This document shows, piece by piece, positions 53,782-62,405 of a stretch of 64,000 nucleotides of DNA. Made by a program: the position numbers and the translations under genes. Each line of letters starts with the position of its first letter. Within the stretch, counting starts at the first letter, position 1. This stretch comes from Parabacteroides sp. (GTDB lineage Bacteria > Bacteroidota > Bacteroidia > Bacteroidales > Tannerellaceae): the NCBI GenBank assembly GCA_019417325.1, contig DXVO01000030.1:1-64000 (forward strand), given 5' to 3'. The notes under the pieces are model-generated. The model was not told the DNA's origin. It made no database searches and saw only the letters and a list, made by a program, of their open reading frames with translations.

Positions 53782-54987
53782 ATGAAAATGAAGTATTTAT
53801 CACTCGCCATCCTGCTTACGGCCGGAATCGGACTGGGCGCATGCAGCGACGACCGTATTGCAACCTCGTCCGTTACTCCCGGTCTGTCTGTCTCGAACCA
53901 GATTGAAGGGCTGGCTATCACAAGCGGAGAATATACATTTAAAGAAGTCAACACCGGAACGGAAACCAAGGTCTCCTACGGTTCATTGCCTTTCGAACTG
54001 AACGACGGGCTTTATAACGTTACCTTTATCGGTAAGGGTAAGTATGCCTACAATGCGGAAAATGTAGAAGTGAATATCCAGGGTACACAACAAAACGTAC
54101 AGGTAAGCGGCGGAAGCTGTAACCTGAGCATTCCGGTCTACGTACAAAACAGCGGAGCGGACTTTGTGATTGCCGAGATTTTCGGGATAGGAACCCTCAC
54201 TCCGGAAAATAAACAGTACAACGGCGACCAGTACATCCGCATCTACAATAACTCGGACAAGACGTTATACGCAGACGGGTTGGCACTGCTGGAATCAAAA
54301 TTCATGACTACCAGCAAATACAACTATACACCGGATATTATGAATGAGGCTTTTGCCGTACAGGTGGTAGCCGTTATTCCCGGAAACGGACAAGATCATC
54401 CTGTAGAACCCGGAAAATCCATCATCCTCTGCGATAATGCCATGAACCATAAGGAAGCCAATCCGAATTCCATCGACCTGAGCAAAGCGGATTTCGAATG
54501 GTACACCCAATCCACAAGCAGCAGCAACCCGGATATGGATAACCCGGATGTCCCGAACCTGGAGATGTATTACAATTATACCAAAAGTATATGGCTATTG
54601 GCAAAGAAAGGGAATCGCGCCTATGCTATCGGACGTATTCCTTCTTCCGTAGGCAAGGATAACTACATAAAAGACTATGTCTATAAATATACCTACATGA
54701 TTAATGAAGGGCTGAGCAGCAAGGAACAAACCTGTTACAAATTCCCGAACGAATGGATTATCGATGCGGTAAACATCGGCCCGGTGAACAGTTACGTATG
54801 GAATATTACCGCCCCCGTACTTGACATGGGACACACCTATTTCGGCGAAACCGACGCTACTACCGAAAATGCAGGAAAAAGTATTATCCGTAAAGTAGCC
54901 TATAAAGACGGCGACCGCGAAGTATTGCAGGATACGAACAATTCCTCTATCGACTTCACCCCTTCCACTTCACCTTCAATCAAATAA
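53782..54987 (+). CDS. DUF4876 lipoprotein
   Basis: 401 residues from the ATG at 53782. Signal ends LGAC (Cys 21). A beta-rich N-domain (KVSYGSLPFELNDGLYNVTF) is followed by the DUF4876 region (FVIAEIFGIGTLTPENKQYNGDQYIRIYNNSDKTLY), similar to lamin-tail-like surface domains. It is the second gene of the operon, in the place where a SusD-like partner would lie, and is probably surface-exposed with the receptor. Function not known. Confidence 0.75.
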   Translation: MKMKYLSLAILLTAGIGLGACSDDRIATSSVTPGLSVSNQIEGLAITSGEYTFKEVNTGTETKVSYGSLPFELNDGLYNVTFIGKGKYAYNAENVEVNIQGTQQNVQVSGGSCNLSIPVYVQNSGADFVIAEIFGIGTLTPENKQYNGDQYIRIYNNSDKTLYADGLALLESKFMTTSKYNYTPDIMNEAFAVQVVAVIPGNGQDHPVEPGKSIILCDNAMNHKEANPNSIDLSKADFEWYTQSTSSSNPDMDNPDVPNLEMYYNYTKSIWLLAKKGNRAYAIGRIPSSVGKDNYIKDYVYKYTYMINEGLSSKEQTCYKFPNEWIIDAVNIGPVNSYVWNITAPVLDMGHTYFGETDATTENAGKSIIRKVAYKDGDREVLQDTNNSSIDFTPSTSPSIK

Positions 54988-55002
54988 GATTAAAGCAACG
55001 AT

Positions 55003-56541
55003 ATGAGACGCATTCCCTTTGTATTGTCCCTGCTCGGTTGTTCCCTCTTTCTGCCTGCTTACGGGCAGGAAAAGGCTCCCCTGCCCGTAAGGGACAAAGT
55101 TAAAACGATACTTTCCCCCTCCACCCTGTTTCAGGGTAAGGTATGGGACAATCCGGCACTGTATAACTACTACAGCAGCCAGTCCGTCACAGACCTGAAC
55201 CTGGGCGGACGGTATACGGACAGAGGGAATGCTTCGCTGGTGCAAAACGGAAATAAGGATTTGCTGTGGAATGCCCGTGTCAACTCCTTCATCCGCCTGA
55301 ACAAAAAAGAATCGGTGTTCGGTTCCGCCTCCTACGAAAACAAGCATACCAAGGACATCCGTTGGAATGAGAATGACGATTTCGATTTGCTTTATCCGTA
55401 TGTTACCGGAGATTCTATCGGCGGTTTCATGCAGAAAGAGACGTATAGGTTTGAAGGAGGATACGCACGCGAAACAGGCGAATGGAGCTTGGGAGGTAAA
55501 ATAGGTTACCGTGCCGTTTCAAGTTACCGCGACCAGGACCCGCGTCCGCGCAATATCGTCTCCGACCTGAATATCTCTGCCGGGGCGGCACGGCACATCG
55601 GCTCTTACCGGCTTGGCATACGTGTGGATTTCCAGACCTACAAACAGAGCAGTAAAATCAGTTTCCTTGCCGACAAAGGTTCGACCCCGGTCTACCAGAT
55701 GTTAGGTTTCGGGATGCACTACGTCCGCTTTGCCGGTTCCCAGACTTCTTCCCAATACAAAATTACCCGTTGGGGAGGCAGTATCGACCTGCTGCCGGAA
55801 GATGGCAGGAACGGCTGGTCGGCAACGTTGTCGGCAAACAGTCTCCGGTTGGTGAAAGAGCTGACAAGCCTCTATTACCTGCCGCTTGTGAAGGCCCAGG
55901 AATATAACCTTGCTGCCGAAACAGCCTACCAGACCACGTATGCCGGCGGAAAGAAAGCCGGCATACGGCTGACCGCAGATTACACCAGCCGCAAGGGGAC
56001 GGAAAACCTCTTCGGGGATGCGACAGGCAACAGCTATCCGGTAATCGGAAAAACGCCGGGTTTCAAACTGCAACAGGCAAAAGTCCTCCTTTCCGCTTTC
56101 ATGGAACGCCCAATCGACGCATCCCACACCTGGGGATGGAGCCTGCAACCGGAAACGGGCTTTTATAACATCGACGCCAACTATGAAACGGCTAAACGCT
56201 CTTTCCGGACAACCACCTGGCAAGCGAACCTGCAAGGACAGTTGCAAAGGGCTTTCAAGCGGACTTTCTGGACAGTATCCGTAACAGGCGGCTATGCAGC
56301 AAACCTGAGTAACCGCGCGGAACTGACAGGCATGGATACGAAAGCATCCTCCTCGCAGGCAGTAATGCACAACATCGCTTACCTGAGCGACAACTACTGG
56401 AATGCCGGCGCATCCCTGCGCGCCGACTACCCACTGAACAAAGCGTACGATTTGTACCTGCAAGCCGGATGGCAAACGCAGCAATACAAAGCGTGCGGCA
56501 ATACACAGCAGGGAACTGTATCAATAGGATTTATTTTTTAA
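55003..56541 (+). CDS. DUF6850-like outer-membrane beta-barrel protein
   Basis: 512 residues with a signal peptide (ending PAYGQ) and many alternating amphipathic strands, ending in an aromatic C-terminal strand (GTVSIGFIF), typical of outer-membrane barrels. VKTILSPSTLFQGKVWDNPALYNYY near residue 33 is the family start. It follows DUF4876 by 15 bases. Possibly a second porin or a structural partner of the receptor. Confidence 0.75.
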   Translation: MRRIPFVLSLLGCSLFLPAYGQEKAPLPVRDKVKTILSPSTLFQGKVWDNPALYNYYSSQSVTDLNLGGRYTDRGNASLVQNGNKDLLWNARVNSFIRLNKKESVFGSASYENKHTKDIRWNENDDFDLLYPYVTGDSIGGFMQKETYRFEGGYARETGEWSLGGKIGYRAVSSYRDQDPRPRNIVSDLNISAGAARHIGSYRLGIRVDFQTYKQSSKISFLADKGSTPVYQMLGFGMHYVRFAGSQTSSQYKITRWGGSIDLLPEDGRNGWSATLSANSLRLVKELTSLYYLPLVKAQEYNLAAETAYQTTYAGGKKAGIRLTADYTSRKGTENLFGDATGNSYPVIGKTPGFKLQQAKVLLSAFMERPIDASHTWGWSLQPETGFYNIDANYETAKRSFRTTTWQANLQGQLQRAFKRTFWTVSVTGGYAANLSNRAELTGMDTKASSSQAVMHNIAYLSDNYWNAGASLRADYPLNKAYDLYLQAGWQTQQYKACGNTQQGTVSIGFIF

Positions 56542-56569
56542 TTATAAACTTCATAAAAAGAAAGAAACG

Positions 56570-57163
56570 ATGAAAACAAAGCAGATACTTATCGCCGCAT
56601 TGGTCCTATTTGCATGTACAGCAACTTCATGCAACGGAAACAAAAGCAGTAACGGACAAAGCAATGCCCAGACTTCGGAAAAACAGGAAGTTTCTACGGC
56701 TTTAACTATCGACGAACTTCTTACGGACGCGGACAATCTTGCCAATAAAAATGTAACGATCGAGGGAGTATGTACCCATATCTGTAAACATGGTGCTACA
56801 AAAATCTTCCTGATGGGTAGCGACGATACCAAAACAATCCGTGTGGAAGCGGGTCCGCTCGGTTCATTCGACACCCAGTGTGTAAATTCGATGGTAAAAG
56901 TAAACGGTACCCTGAAAGAACAGCGTATCGACGAAGCCTACCTGCAAAACTGGGAAGCGCAACTGAAAGCGAAAGCGGCCAAGACCCACGGCAACGGTGA
57001 AGCCGGATGCGACTCTGAAAAGAAAGCACGTGGCGAAACTGCCAACACGCCGGAAGCACGTATCGCCGATTTCCGCGCAAAGATGGAAAAACGCAAAGCG
57101 GATACCGGAAAAGATTACCTCTCATTCTATTTTGTAGAAGCAGCTTCTTATGAAATTCAGTAA
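56570..57163 (+). CDS. OB-fold-like lipoprotein with Cys/His motif
   Basis: 197 residues: signal ending TATSC (Cys 21), a Ser/Gln-rich linker, then an OB-fold-like segment (about 45-115: NKNVTIEGVCTHICKHGATKIFLMG and VKVNGTLKEQRID). It ends with a helical tail with a second Cys (EAGCDSEKKARGET). The CTHICKHG motif could bind metal. The end overlaps the next gene by 14 bases. Periplasmic; I do not recognise a named family. Confidence 0.65.
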   Translation: MKTKQILIAALVLFACTATSCNGNKSSNGQSNAQTSEKQEVSTALTIDELLTDADNLANKNVTIEGVCTHICKHGATKIFLMGSDDTKTIRVEAGPLGSFDTQCVNSMVKVNGTLKEQRIDEAYLQNWEAQLKAKAAKTHGNGEAGCDSEKKARGETANTPEARIADFRAKMEKRKADTGKDYLSFYFVEAASYEIQ

Positions 57164-57722
57164 TAAGGGGATAAAATTCAGAAAGGCGTGCCGGTTGATA
57201 CACCGGGACCTTTCTTTCTTTTTTGCCGGGATGATAGTCATTTACGCTTTGTCGGGGGTGTTTATGAACCACCGCAACGATATCAACCCGAATTTCTCCA
57301 TTCACAGAAAAGAATACAAAATAGACGAGGCGCTGCCGGGCAAAGAGAAGATGGACAAGCAGACCGTACTCCGCCTGCTCGAACCGCTGGGCGAGGTAAA
57401 GAACTTCACCCAATTCTATTTCCCGGCCCCCACGCAGATGAAAGTATTCCTGAAAGGAGGTTCGAGCCTGGTTGTAGACACCGCCACCGGACAAGCCTTA
57501 TACGAGTCCGTCAAACGCCGTCCGCTGATATCCCCGATGGTGAAGCTGCACTTCAACCCCGGCGGCTGGTGGACCTGGTTTGCCGATATCTTTGCTGTCG
57601 CCCTCATCCTGATTACCCTGACCGGTATATGGATGGTGAAAGGCTCGAAAGGGCTCTGGGGACGCGGCGGTATCGAACTTGCCATCGGCATACTTATTCC
57701 AATCCTTTTTTTAATCCTTTAA
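57150..57722 (+). CDS. PepSY-associated membrane protein
   Basis: 190 residues with three membrane segments (about 23-45, 146-165, 172-189). Features are FAGMIVIYALSGVFMNHRNDIN after the first helix and FNPGGWWTWFADIFAVALILITLTGIWMV at the C-terminus, the PepSY_TM signature. Relatives reduce or handle ferric siderophores or other metal chelates at the inner membrane. Supports a metal role for the operon. Confidence 0.8.
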   Translation: MKFSNKGIKFRKACRLIHRDLSFFFAGMIVIYALSGVFMNHRNDINPNFSIHRKEYKIDEALPGKEKMDKQTVLRLLEPLGEVKNFTQFYFPAPTQMKVFLKGGSSLVVDTATGQALYESVKRRPLISPMVKLHFNPGGWWTWFADIFAVALILITLTGIWMVKGSKGLWGRGGIELAIGILIPILFLIL

Positions 57723-57736
57723 AACGGACTGTATAA

Positions 57737-58624
57737 ATGAGCGCAATCATAGAGTGTAAAAATCTGACACATTATTACGGCAAACGAAAAATATACGAGA
57801 ACCTGAGCTTTGAAGTTCCCCGGGGACGTATCCTCGGTTTGCTGGGAAAAAACGGTACGGGGAAAACAACGACCATTAATATATTAAGCGGTTACCTGCA
57901 ACCCCGTTCGGGCGAATGCCGCATATTCGGTGAGAATATCCAGACGATGGAACCGTCGCTGCGGCGCAATATCGGTTTGCTGCTGGAAGGGCATGTGCAA
58001 TACCAGTTCATGAATATTTCCCAAATCGAAAAGTTCTACGCATCTTTCTATCCCGGACAGTGGCAGAAAGAGGCTTATTATGATTTGATGAACAAGCTGA
58101 AAGTGGCCCCGGGGCAAATGATTTCCCGCATGTCGAACGGGCAGCGTTCGCAGGTGGCGCTCGGGCTTATCCTGGCGCAAAATCCGGAACTGCTGGTATT
58201 GGACGACTTTTCTTTGGGGCTCGACCCGGGCTACCGACGCCTCTTCTCCGACTACCTGCGCGATTATGCCCGCTCGGAAAACAAAACGGTATTTCTGACC
58301 TCCCACATCATCCAGGATATGGAACGGCTGATTGACGACTGTATCATTATGGATTACGGACGTATCCTGACCCAGCAGCCTATCCATGAACTGATGGAAA
58401 ACCTCCGCCGTTATACCTGTACCGTACCGGAGGAGTATGAACCCCGGTTGCCGGAAACGTTTTATCACCCGTCCGTGCTACGCAATACATTGGAGACTTA
58501 CTCTTTCCTCCCTCCTGCCGAAGTGGAAAAGTGCTGGAAAGAACTACAGGTTCCGTTTACAGGGCTGAAAGGTGAACAGGTCGGACTCGAAGATGCCTTT
58601 ATCGGGCTGACGGGCAAATACTAA
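57737..58624 (+). CDS. ABC transporter ATP-binding protein with altered motifs
   Basis: 295 residues. Walker A GKNGTGKT at 37-44, signature MSNGQ at 132-136 instead of LSGGQ, and Walker B LLVLDD at 152-157, where the catalytic Glu is Asp157. DFSLGLDPG follows. Related to the CcmA/BcrA export-type ATPases. The Asp in place of Glu often slows hydrolysis. Starts 14 bases after the PepSY gene and is followed by its membrane partner. Confidence 0.85.
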   Translation: MSAIIECKNLTHYYGKRKIYENLSFEVPRGRILGLLGKNGTGKTTTINILSGYLQPRSGECRIFGENIQTMEPSLRRNIGLLLEGHVQYQFMNISQIEKFYASFYPGQWQKEAYYDLMNKLKVAPGQMISRMSNGQRSQVALGLILAQNPELLVLDDFSLGLDPGYRRLFSDYLRDYARSENKTVFLTSHIIQDMERLIDDCIIMDYGRILTQQPIHELMENLRRYTCTVPEEYEPRLPETFYHPSVLRNTLETYSFLPPAEVEKCWKELQVPFTGLKGEQVGLEDAFIGLTGKY

Positions 58625-58649
58625 TTACTGCTTACTAATAAAACGAAAA

Positions 58650-59321
58650 ATGATTAAAGCTATCTTCTATAAAGAATGGATAAAGACTCGCTGGTATTTC
58701 CTGCTTGCTCTGGTGGTCACTACCGGAATGGCGGGCTATACGATGCTGCGACTGAACCGTACCATCACCCTGAAAGGCGCCGGACATATCTGGGAGGTGA
58801 TGGTGACGCGCGATGCTATCTTCATCGACTTGCTGCAATACGTTCCCTTGCTTGCCGGTATCCTGCTGGCGGTAGTACAGTTCGTACCCGAAATGCAACG
58901 CAAATGCCTTAAACTCACTTTGCACCTTCCCTGCTCACAGCAGAAAATGATATTCTCTATGCTTGTGTTCGGGCTTATCCTGTTGCTCGGATGCTTTGCG
59001 GCCAATTTCATCGTGATGGGGCTCTATCTTCCGCAGATATTTGCTTCGCAGCTTGTACGGCACATCCTTCTATCGGCTGTTCCCTGGTATCTTGCCGGTA
59101 TTGCCGGCTATATGCTGATAGCATGGACTTGCCTGGAACCGACCTGGAAGCGGAGGATACTGAACCTGGTCGTCTCGGCGATTGTTTTCCGTGTTTACTT
59201 CCTGGCTCCGGCACCGGAATCTTACAACGGCTTCTTGCCGTGGCTGACGCTTTATACGTTGCTGACGGCTGTCTTGTCGTGGATTTCCGTTACCCGTTTC
59301 AAAGCCGGAAAACAAGATTAA
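58650..59321 (+). CDS. ABC transporter permease
   Basis: 223 residues with about six membrane helices (MAGYTMLRLNRTITLKGAG, LLAGILLAVVQFVPE, MLVFGLILLLGCFAANFIVMG, GIAGYMLIAWTCLEP). The usual fold of an ABC-2-type permease. Follows the ATPase by 25 bases. Direction of transport is not clear; with TonB and PepSY partners, extrusion from or assembly in the envelope is as likely as import. Confidence 0.8.
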   Translation: MIKAIFYKEWIKTRWYFLLALVVTTGMAGYTMLRLNRTITLKGAGHIWEVMVTRDAIFIDLLQYVPLLAGILLAVVQFVPEMQRKCLKLTLHLPCSQQKMIFSMLVFGLILLLGCFAANFIVMGLYLPQIFASQLVRHILLSAVPWYLAGIAGYMLIAWTCLEPTWKRRILNLVVSAIVFRVYFLAPAPESYNGFLPWLTLYTLLTAVLSWISVTRFKAGKQD

Positions 59322-59347
59322 TAATTTGATTATAAAACGAAAAAGCT

Positions 59348-60376
59348 ATGATTCGATTCAGTAAGATATTTCTTTATAGTACCCTGCTTATCCTATTGGT
59401 ATGGCAACTGCCCTGGTGCTATGCTTTCCTTACGGCAAAACCGGCAAATGCGCCTTTTATATTATACAGCCCTATCATCGACGACTTTATCGTTACCCAA
59501 AAGAAAGGGGATAAAAATGTGGTTCGCTTCGACCTGAAAGACCGTGAATATACACAGAAGGATGTGGATAGCCTGCTTCCTACTTTCTTTATGCGCCAAC
59601 TGGTTGCCGACGAACGTTTCCCGGATACCTTGCTGGGCGTTCCTGTCAGCCCGAAGGAGGTACAGCATGCTTCGTTCACGTTCCGCAGCACGCCTTCTAC
59701 GGTTAATGTCCCGCAAACGGGGATTTACTTTCTGTTGGAATCCATGTCGAAACGTGTGGATCTGGAAATGCCGGACGATGCTTTCCGGTTTACGAAAAAC
59801 GGTATCGAGTTTATTAATATGAATACCAATACGGTAGATACGGAAAAAAGCACCTTGTTTACGGATATGCTGAACAAGAAAGGGTTTGCTTTTCCCGCCC
59901 TTCGTGCATCGGGTAATCCTACTACCCGCAAGGAGTATGATGAAGGCTATCTGGTACTGGATGCCAACCGCCGTCTGTTCCATTTAAAACAAACACAGGG
60001 ACGTCCGTATGTAAAAGCCATCGACCTGCCGGAAGGGGTTGTTGCGGACTGGGTATTTATAACCGAGTTCAGGAACCGGAAGACACTGGGGTTCCTTTGC
60101 GATACGGAACACCGTTTTTATGTTATCGAACGCGATGGTACCGTAGTGAAAGCGGCTATCCCCGGATTTAACCCGGCGAAAGACGGGATTACCATCTTCG
60201 GAAACCTTTTCGACTGGACGGTAAAAGTCAGCAAAGAGAAGGAGGATCATTTCTATGCCTTGCGTGCCTCGGACTATTCCCTGATAAAGGAGTATTCCTT
60301 GCCTAATGAGAGCAGGGAAATACCGGGATTGTCTTTCACATCCCCGGATGATAAATTTGTCCGTCCGAGGTTCTGA
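59348..60376 (+). CDS. DUF4857 protein
   Basis: 342 residues with one N-terminal membrane helix (LYSTLLILLVWQLPWCYAF) and a large periplasmic domain (DFIVTQKKGDKNVVRFDLKDREYT, FFMRQLVADERFPDTLLG). DUF4857 occurs with the ABC and PepSY genes above in Bacteroidales operons. No enzyme motif seen. Last gene of the operon. Confidence 0.75.
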   Translation: MIRFSKIFLYSTLLILLVWQLPWCYAFLTAKPANAPFILYSPIIDDFIVTQKKGDKNVVRFDLKDREYTQKDVDSLLPTFFMRQLVADERFPDTLLGVPVSPKEVQHASFTFRSTPSTVNVPQTGIYFLLESMSKRVDLEMPDDAFRFTKNGIEFINMNTNTVDTEKSTLFTDMLNKKGFAFPALRASGNPTTRKEYDEGYLVLDANRRLFHLKQTQGRPYVKAIDLPEGVVADWVFITEFRNRKTLGFLCDTEHRFYVIERDGTVVKAAIPGFNPAKDGITIFGNLFDWTVKVSKEKEDHFYALRASDYSLIKEYSLPNESREIPGLSFTSPDDKFVRPRF

Positions 60377-60423
60377 TCCATTTTTGTTATATCTTTACGG
60401 TATGAATTAAAAAAATGGATTTT

Positions 60424-61482
60424 ATGAAAAAGATAAAGACAGGCCTCGCCTCATTCGGAATGTCCGGGCAGATATTCCATGCCCCTTTCATCAGTATCCA
60501 TCCGGGATTCGAACTGACAGCTATTACGGAACGCAGTAAAGAACTATCCAAAGAACGGTATCCGGCAGCACAGATTGTCCGCAGTGTGGAAGAACTGGTC
60601 AACATCAAAGACTTGGAACTCGTTGTGATAAATACGCCGGACAGTACCCATTACGAATACGCCCGCCTCGCACTGAATGCAGGTAAGCATGTAATTGTGG
60701 AAAAGCCTTTTACCACCACCGTAGAGCAAGGAGAAGAACTAACGGCCCTTGCCCGGAAAAAAGGGCTTATGCTAAGCATCTACCAAAACCGCCGTTGGGA
60801 CTCCGACTTCCTGACGGTGAAAGAGGTCATCCGCAAAGGCTTGACCGGGCGGTTGGTCGAGTTCGAGTCTACTTTCCCCCGTTTCCGCAACTTCGTCAAG
60901 CCCGGAACCTGGAAAGAAACAGGCAAGCAGGGTGGCGGCATTACCTATAATTTGGGAGCGCACTTAATAGACCAGGCAATACAACTGTTCGGTATGCCGG
61001 AGGCTCTATTCGCAGATATCGATATCCTGCGCGACGGTGGTATGGTAGACGATTATTTCATCATCCATCTTCTCCGTTGCCAAAAGGCTCCGGATATAAA
61101 AATCACCCTGAAATCCAGCTATCTGATGTGTGAACTGGAACCCCGCTTTGTATTGCACGGCACAAGCGGCTCTTTCGTAAAATACGGGCTCGACCGTCAG
61201 GAGGCGGACCTTACTGCCGGTCTTATGCCGGATACTCCGCACTGGGGCGAAGAAGACGAAGCTATCTGGGGCACGCTTCATACCCAAATAGACGGAGTAG
61301 ATACTCGCTACAAATATCCAAGCTTGAAAGGGAATTACGCCGGTTTTTATACTAACATCTACGAATACCTCCGCAACAACCAGCCGCTGGAAGTAAAACC
61401 GGAAGATGTCCTGAATGTAATCCGGTTGATAGAAGCAGCTCATCTGAGTAGCCGGGAAAAAAGGGTAATAGCTTTAAGATAA
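60424..61482 (+). CDS. Gfo/Idh/MocA-family oxidoreductase
   Basis: 352 residues from the ATG at 60424 (MKKIKTGLASFGMSGQIFHAPF; another ATG lies three codons earlier). Rossmann nucleotide-binding N-domain with the family EKPF (KHVIVEKPFTTT), and the C-terminal alpha/beta domain with KQGGGITYNLGAHLIDQAIQLFG. NAD(P)-dependent sugar or sugar-acid oxidoreductase; substrate unknown. Single gene with its own terminator. Confidence 0.9.
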   Translation: MKKIKTGLASFGMSGQIFHAPFISIHPGFELTAITERSKELSKERYPAAQIVRSVEELVNIKDLELVVINTPDSTHYEYARLALNAGKHVIVEKPFTTTVEQGEELTALARKKGLMLSIYQNRRWDSDFLTVKEVIRKGLTGRLVEFESTFPRFRNFVKPGTWKETGKQGGGITYNLGAHLIDQAIQLFGMPEALFADIDILRDGGMVDDYFIIHLLRCQKAPDIKITLKSSYLMCELEPRFVLHGTSGSFVKYGLDRQEADLTAGLMPDTPHWGEEDEAIWGTLHTQIDGVDTRYKYPSLKGNYAGFYTNIYEYLRNNQPLEVKPEDVLNVIRLIEAAHLSSREKRVIALR

Positions 61483-61516
61483 TTTCGGGAGTAATTGAAT
61501 ACGTTCCTATACAAAT

Positions 61517-61555
61517 TCAGGTAGAAACCGGAACTTATTCCGATATTCTACCTGA
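61517..61555 (+). terminator. Rho-independent terminator after the oxidoreductase gene
   Basis: TCAGGTAGAA (61517-61526) pairs with TTCTACCTGA (61546-61555), with an inner CGGAA/TTCCG stem, followed by TTTTAATTT. Confidence 0.8.
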
Positions 61556-61622
61556 TTTTAATTTACCTAAATCTTGCCTTAAAAACGTGTATCTATGATT
61601 GGTTTTGGTCTATATTATAATC

Positions 61623-62228
61623 CTACAACTCTAATTCCTGCTGCTTTTTTTGCGAAAGTGTCCGGTGGCAGTCTTTCATTCTTTGCCACAGTTCATACTG
61701 TTCGGGTGAAAGAATCTTTTTTAATGATTTATCTTTTTTCTCCGCCTGTTTTGCCAGCGCTTCCATGGCTTCCGGAGCCATAGCCGGTTTACCTGACCGA
61801 TGGTGAACGCCTTCTCCACGAAGATGACCATTTTCTCCTTCTACAGGAGGTTGCCCCATTTCGCCCATATTCATATCTGGAGTACCCATATCCGGACCAT
61901 CCATTCCGGGAGCCCCCATGCCCGGACCACCACCCATTCCAGGTCTGCCTCCTCCCATCGGAGGACGACGCCACCCCCCATTGCCACTTTCCTGTATGGC
62001 TTTCTGCCGCTGTTTTTCCTCTTTAAGGTTCAATTTATAAATCTTCTTATATTGCTTATCTGTAAGTTGCAATTCTTTATTCATCATATCCGTTGTCCGG
62101 ATTGCTATTTTTTCGGGTGTCTGTGCTTCCGGAAAACGAGGTTCCCTACCCCTTTCCTGAGCAGAAACGGAAGAAATACCGCAGGCTAAAAAAACAGTCA
62201 TCAATACAGTTCCAACTTTACTTTTCAT
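61623..62228 (-). CDS. DUF4890 secreted protein
   Basis: 201 residues: signal peptide (ending SVSAQ), a helical N-part (KIAIRTTDMMNKELQLTDKQYKKIYKLN), a Gly/Met/Pro-rich middle of short GMGG-type repeats (about 90-135) and a second helical part (KKILSPEQYELWQRMKDCHR). This Spy/CpxP-like layout (LTDKQ, LSPEQ) suggests a periplasmic chaperone or stress-sensing role by family likeness. Promoter TATCTTTG on the minus strand at 62253-62260. Confidence 0.8.
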   Translation of the reverse strand: MKSKVGTVLMTVFLACGISSVSAQERGREPRFPEAQTPEKIAIRTTDMMNKELQLTDKQYKKIYKLNLKEEKQRQKAIQESGNGGWRRPPMGGGRPGMGGGPGMGAPGMDGPDMGTPDMNMGEMGQPPVEGENGHLRGEGVHHRSGKPAMAPEAMEALAKQAEKKDKSLKKILSPEQYELWQRMKDCHRTLSQKKQQELEL

Positions 62229-62405
62229 ATACTACTTTTTTAAATTATATTTCAAAGATAACGCACGTTCCCAAAAAGAATCAAACAAAATCGATAAAGC
62301 GAAGAAATTTATCGATGAAACACAGGATAATGGATTTTTATTGTAATTTTGCATCAATCCTGTTATTTGAAAGGGAGTTCATTACTATAATTAATTCTAT
62401 ACGGA

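Noticed and set aside
50982..54987. SusC/SusD glycan uptake pair
   Set aside because: The second gene has DUF4876 features and not the SusD fold pattern; no glycoside hydrolase or sulfatase genes follow.
61789..61974. Gly/Ser/Trp-rich reading frame in the DUF4890 gene
   Set aside because: It is an out-of-frame shadow of the Gly/Met-rich repeats of the DUF4890 protein.
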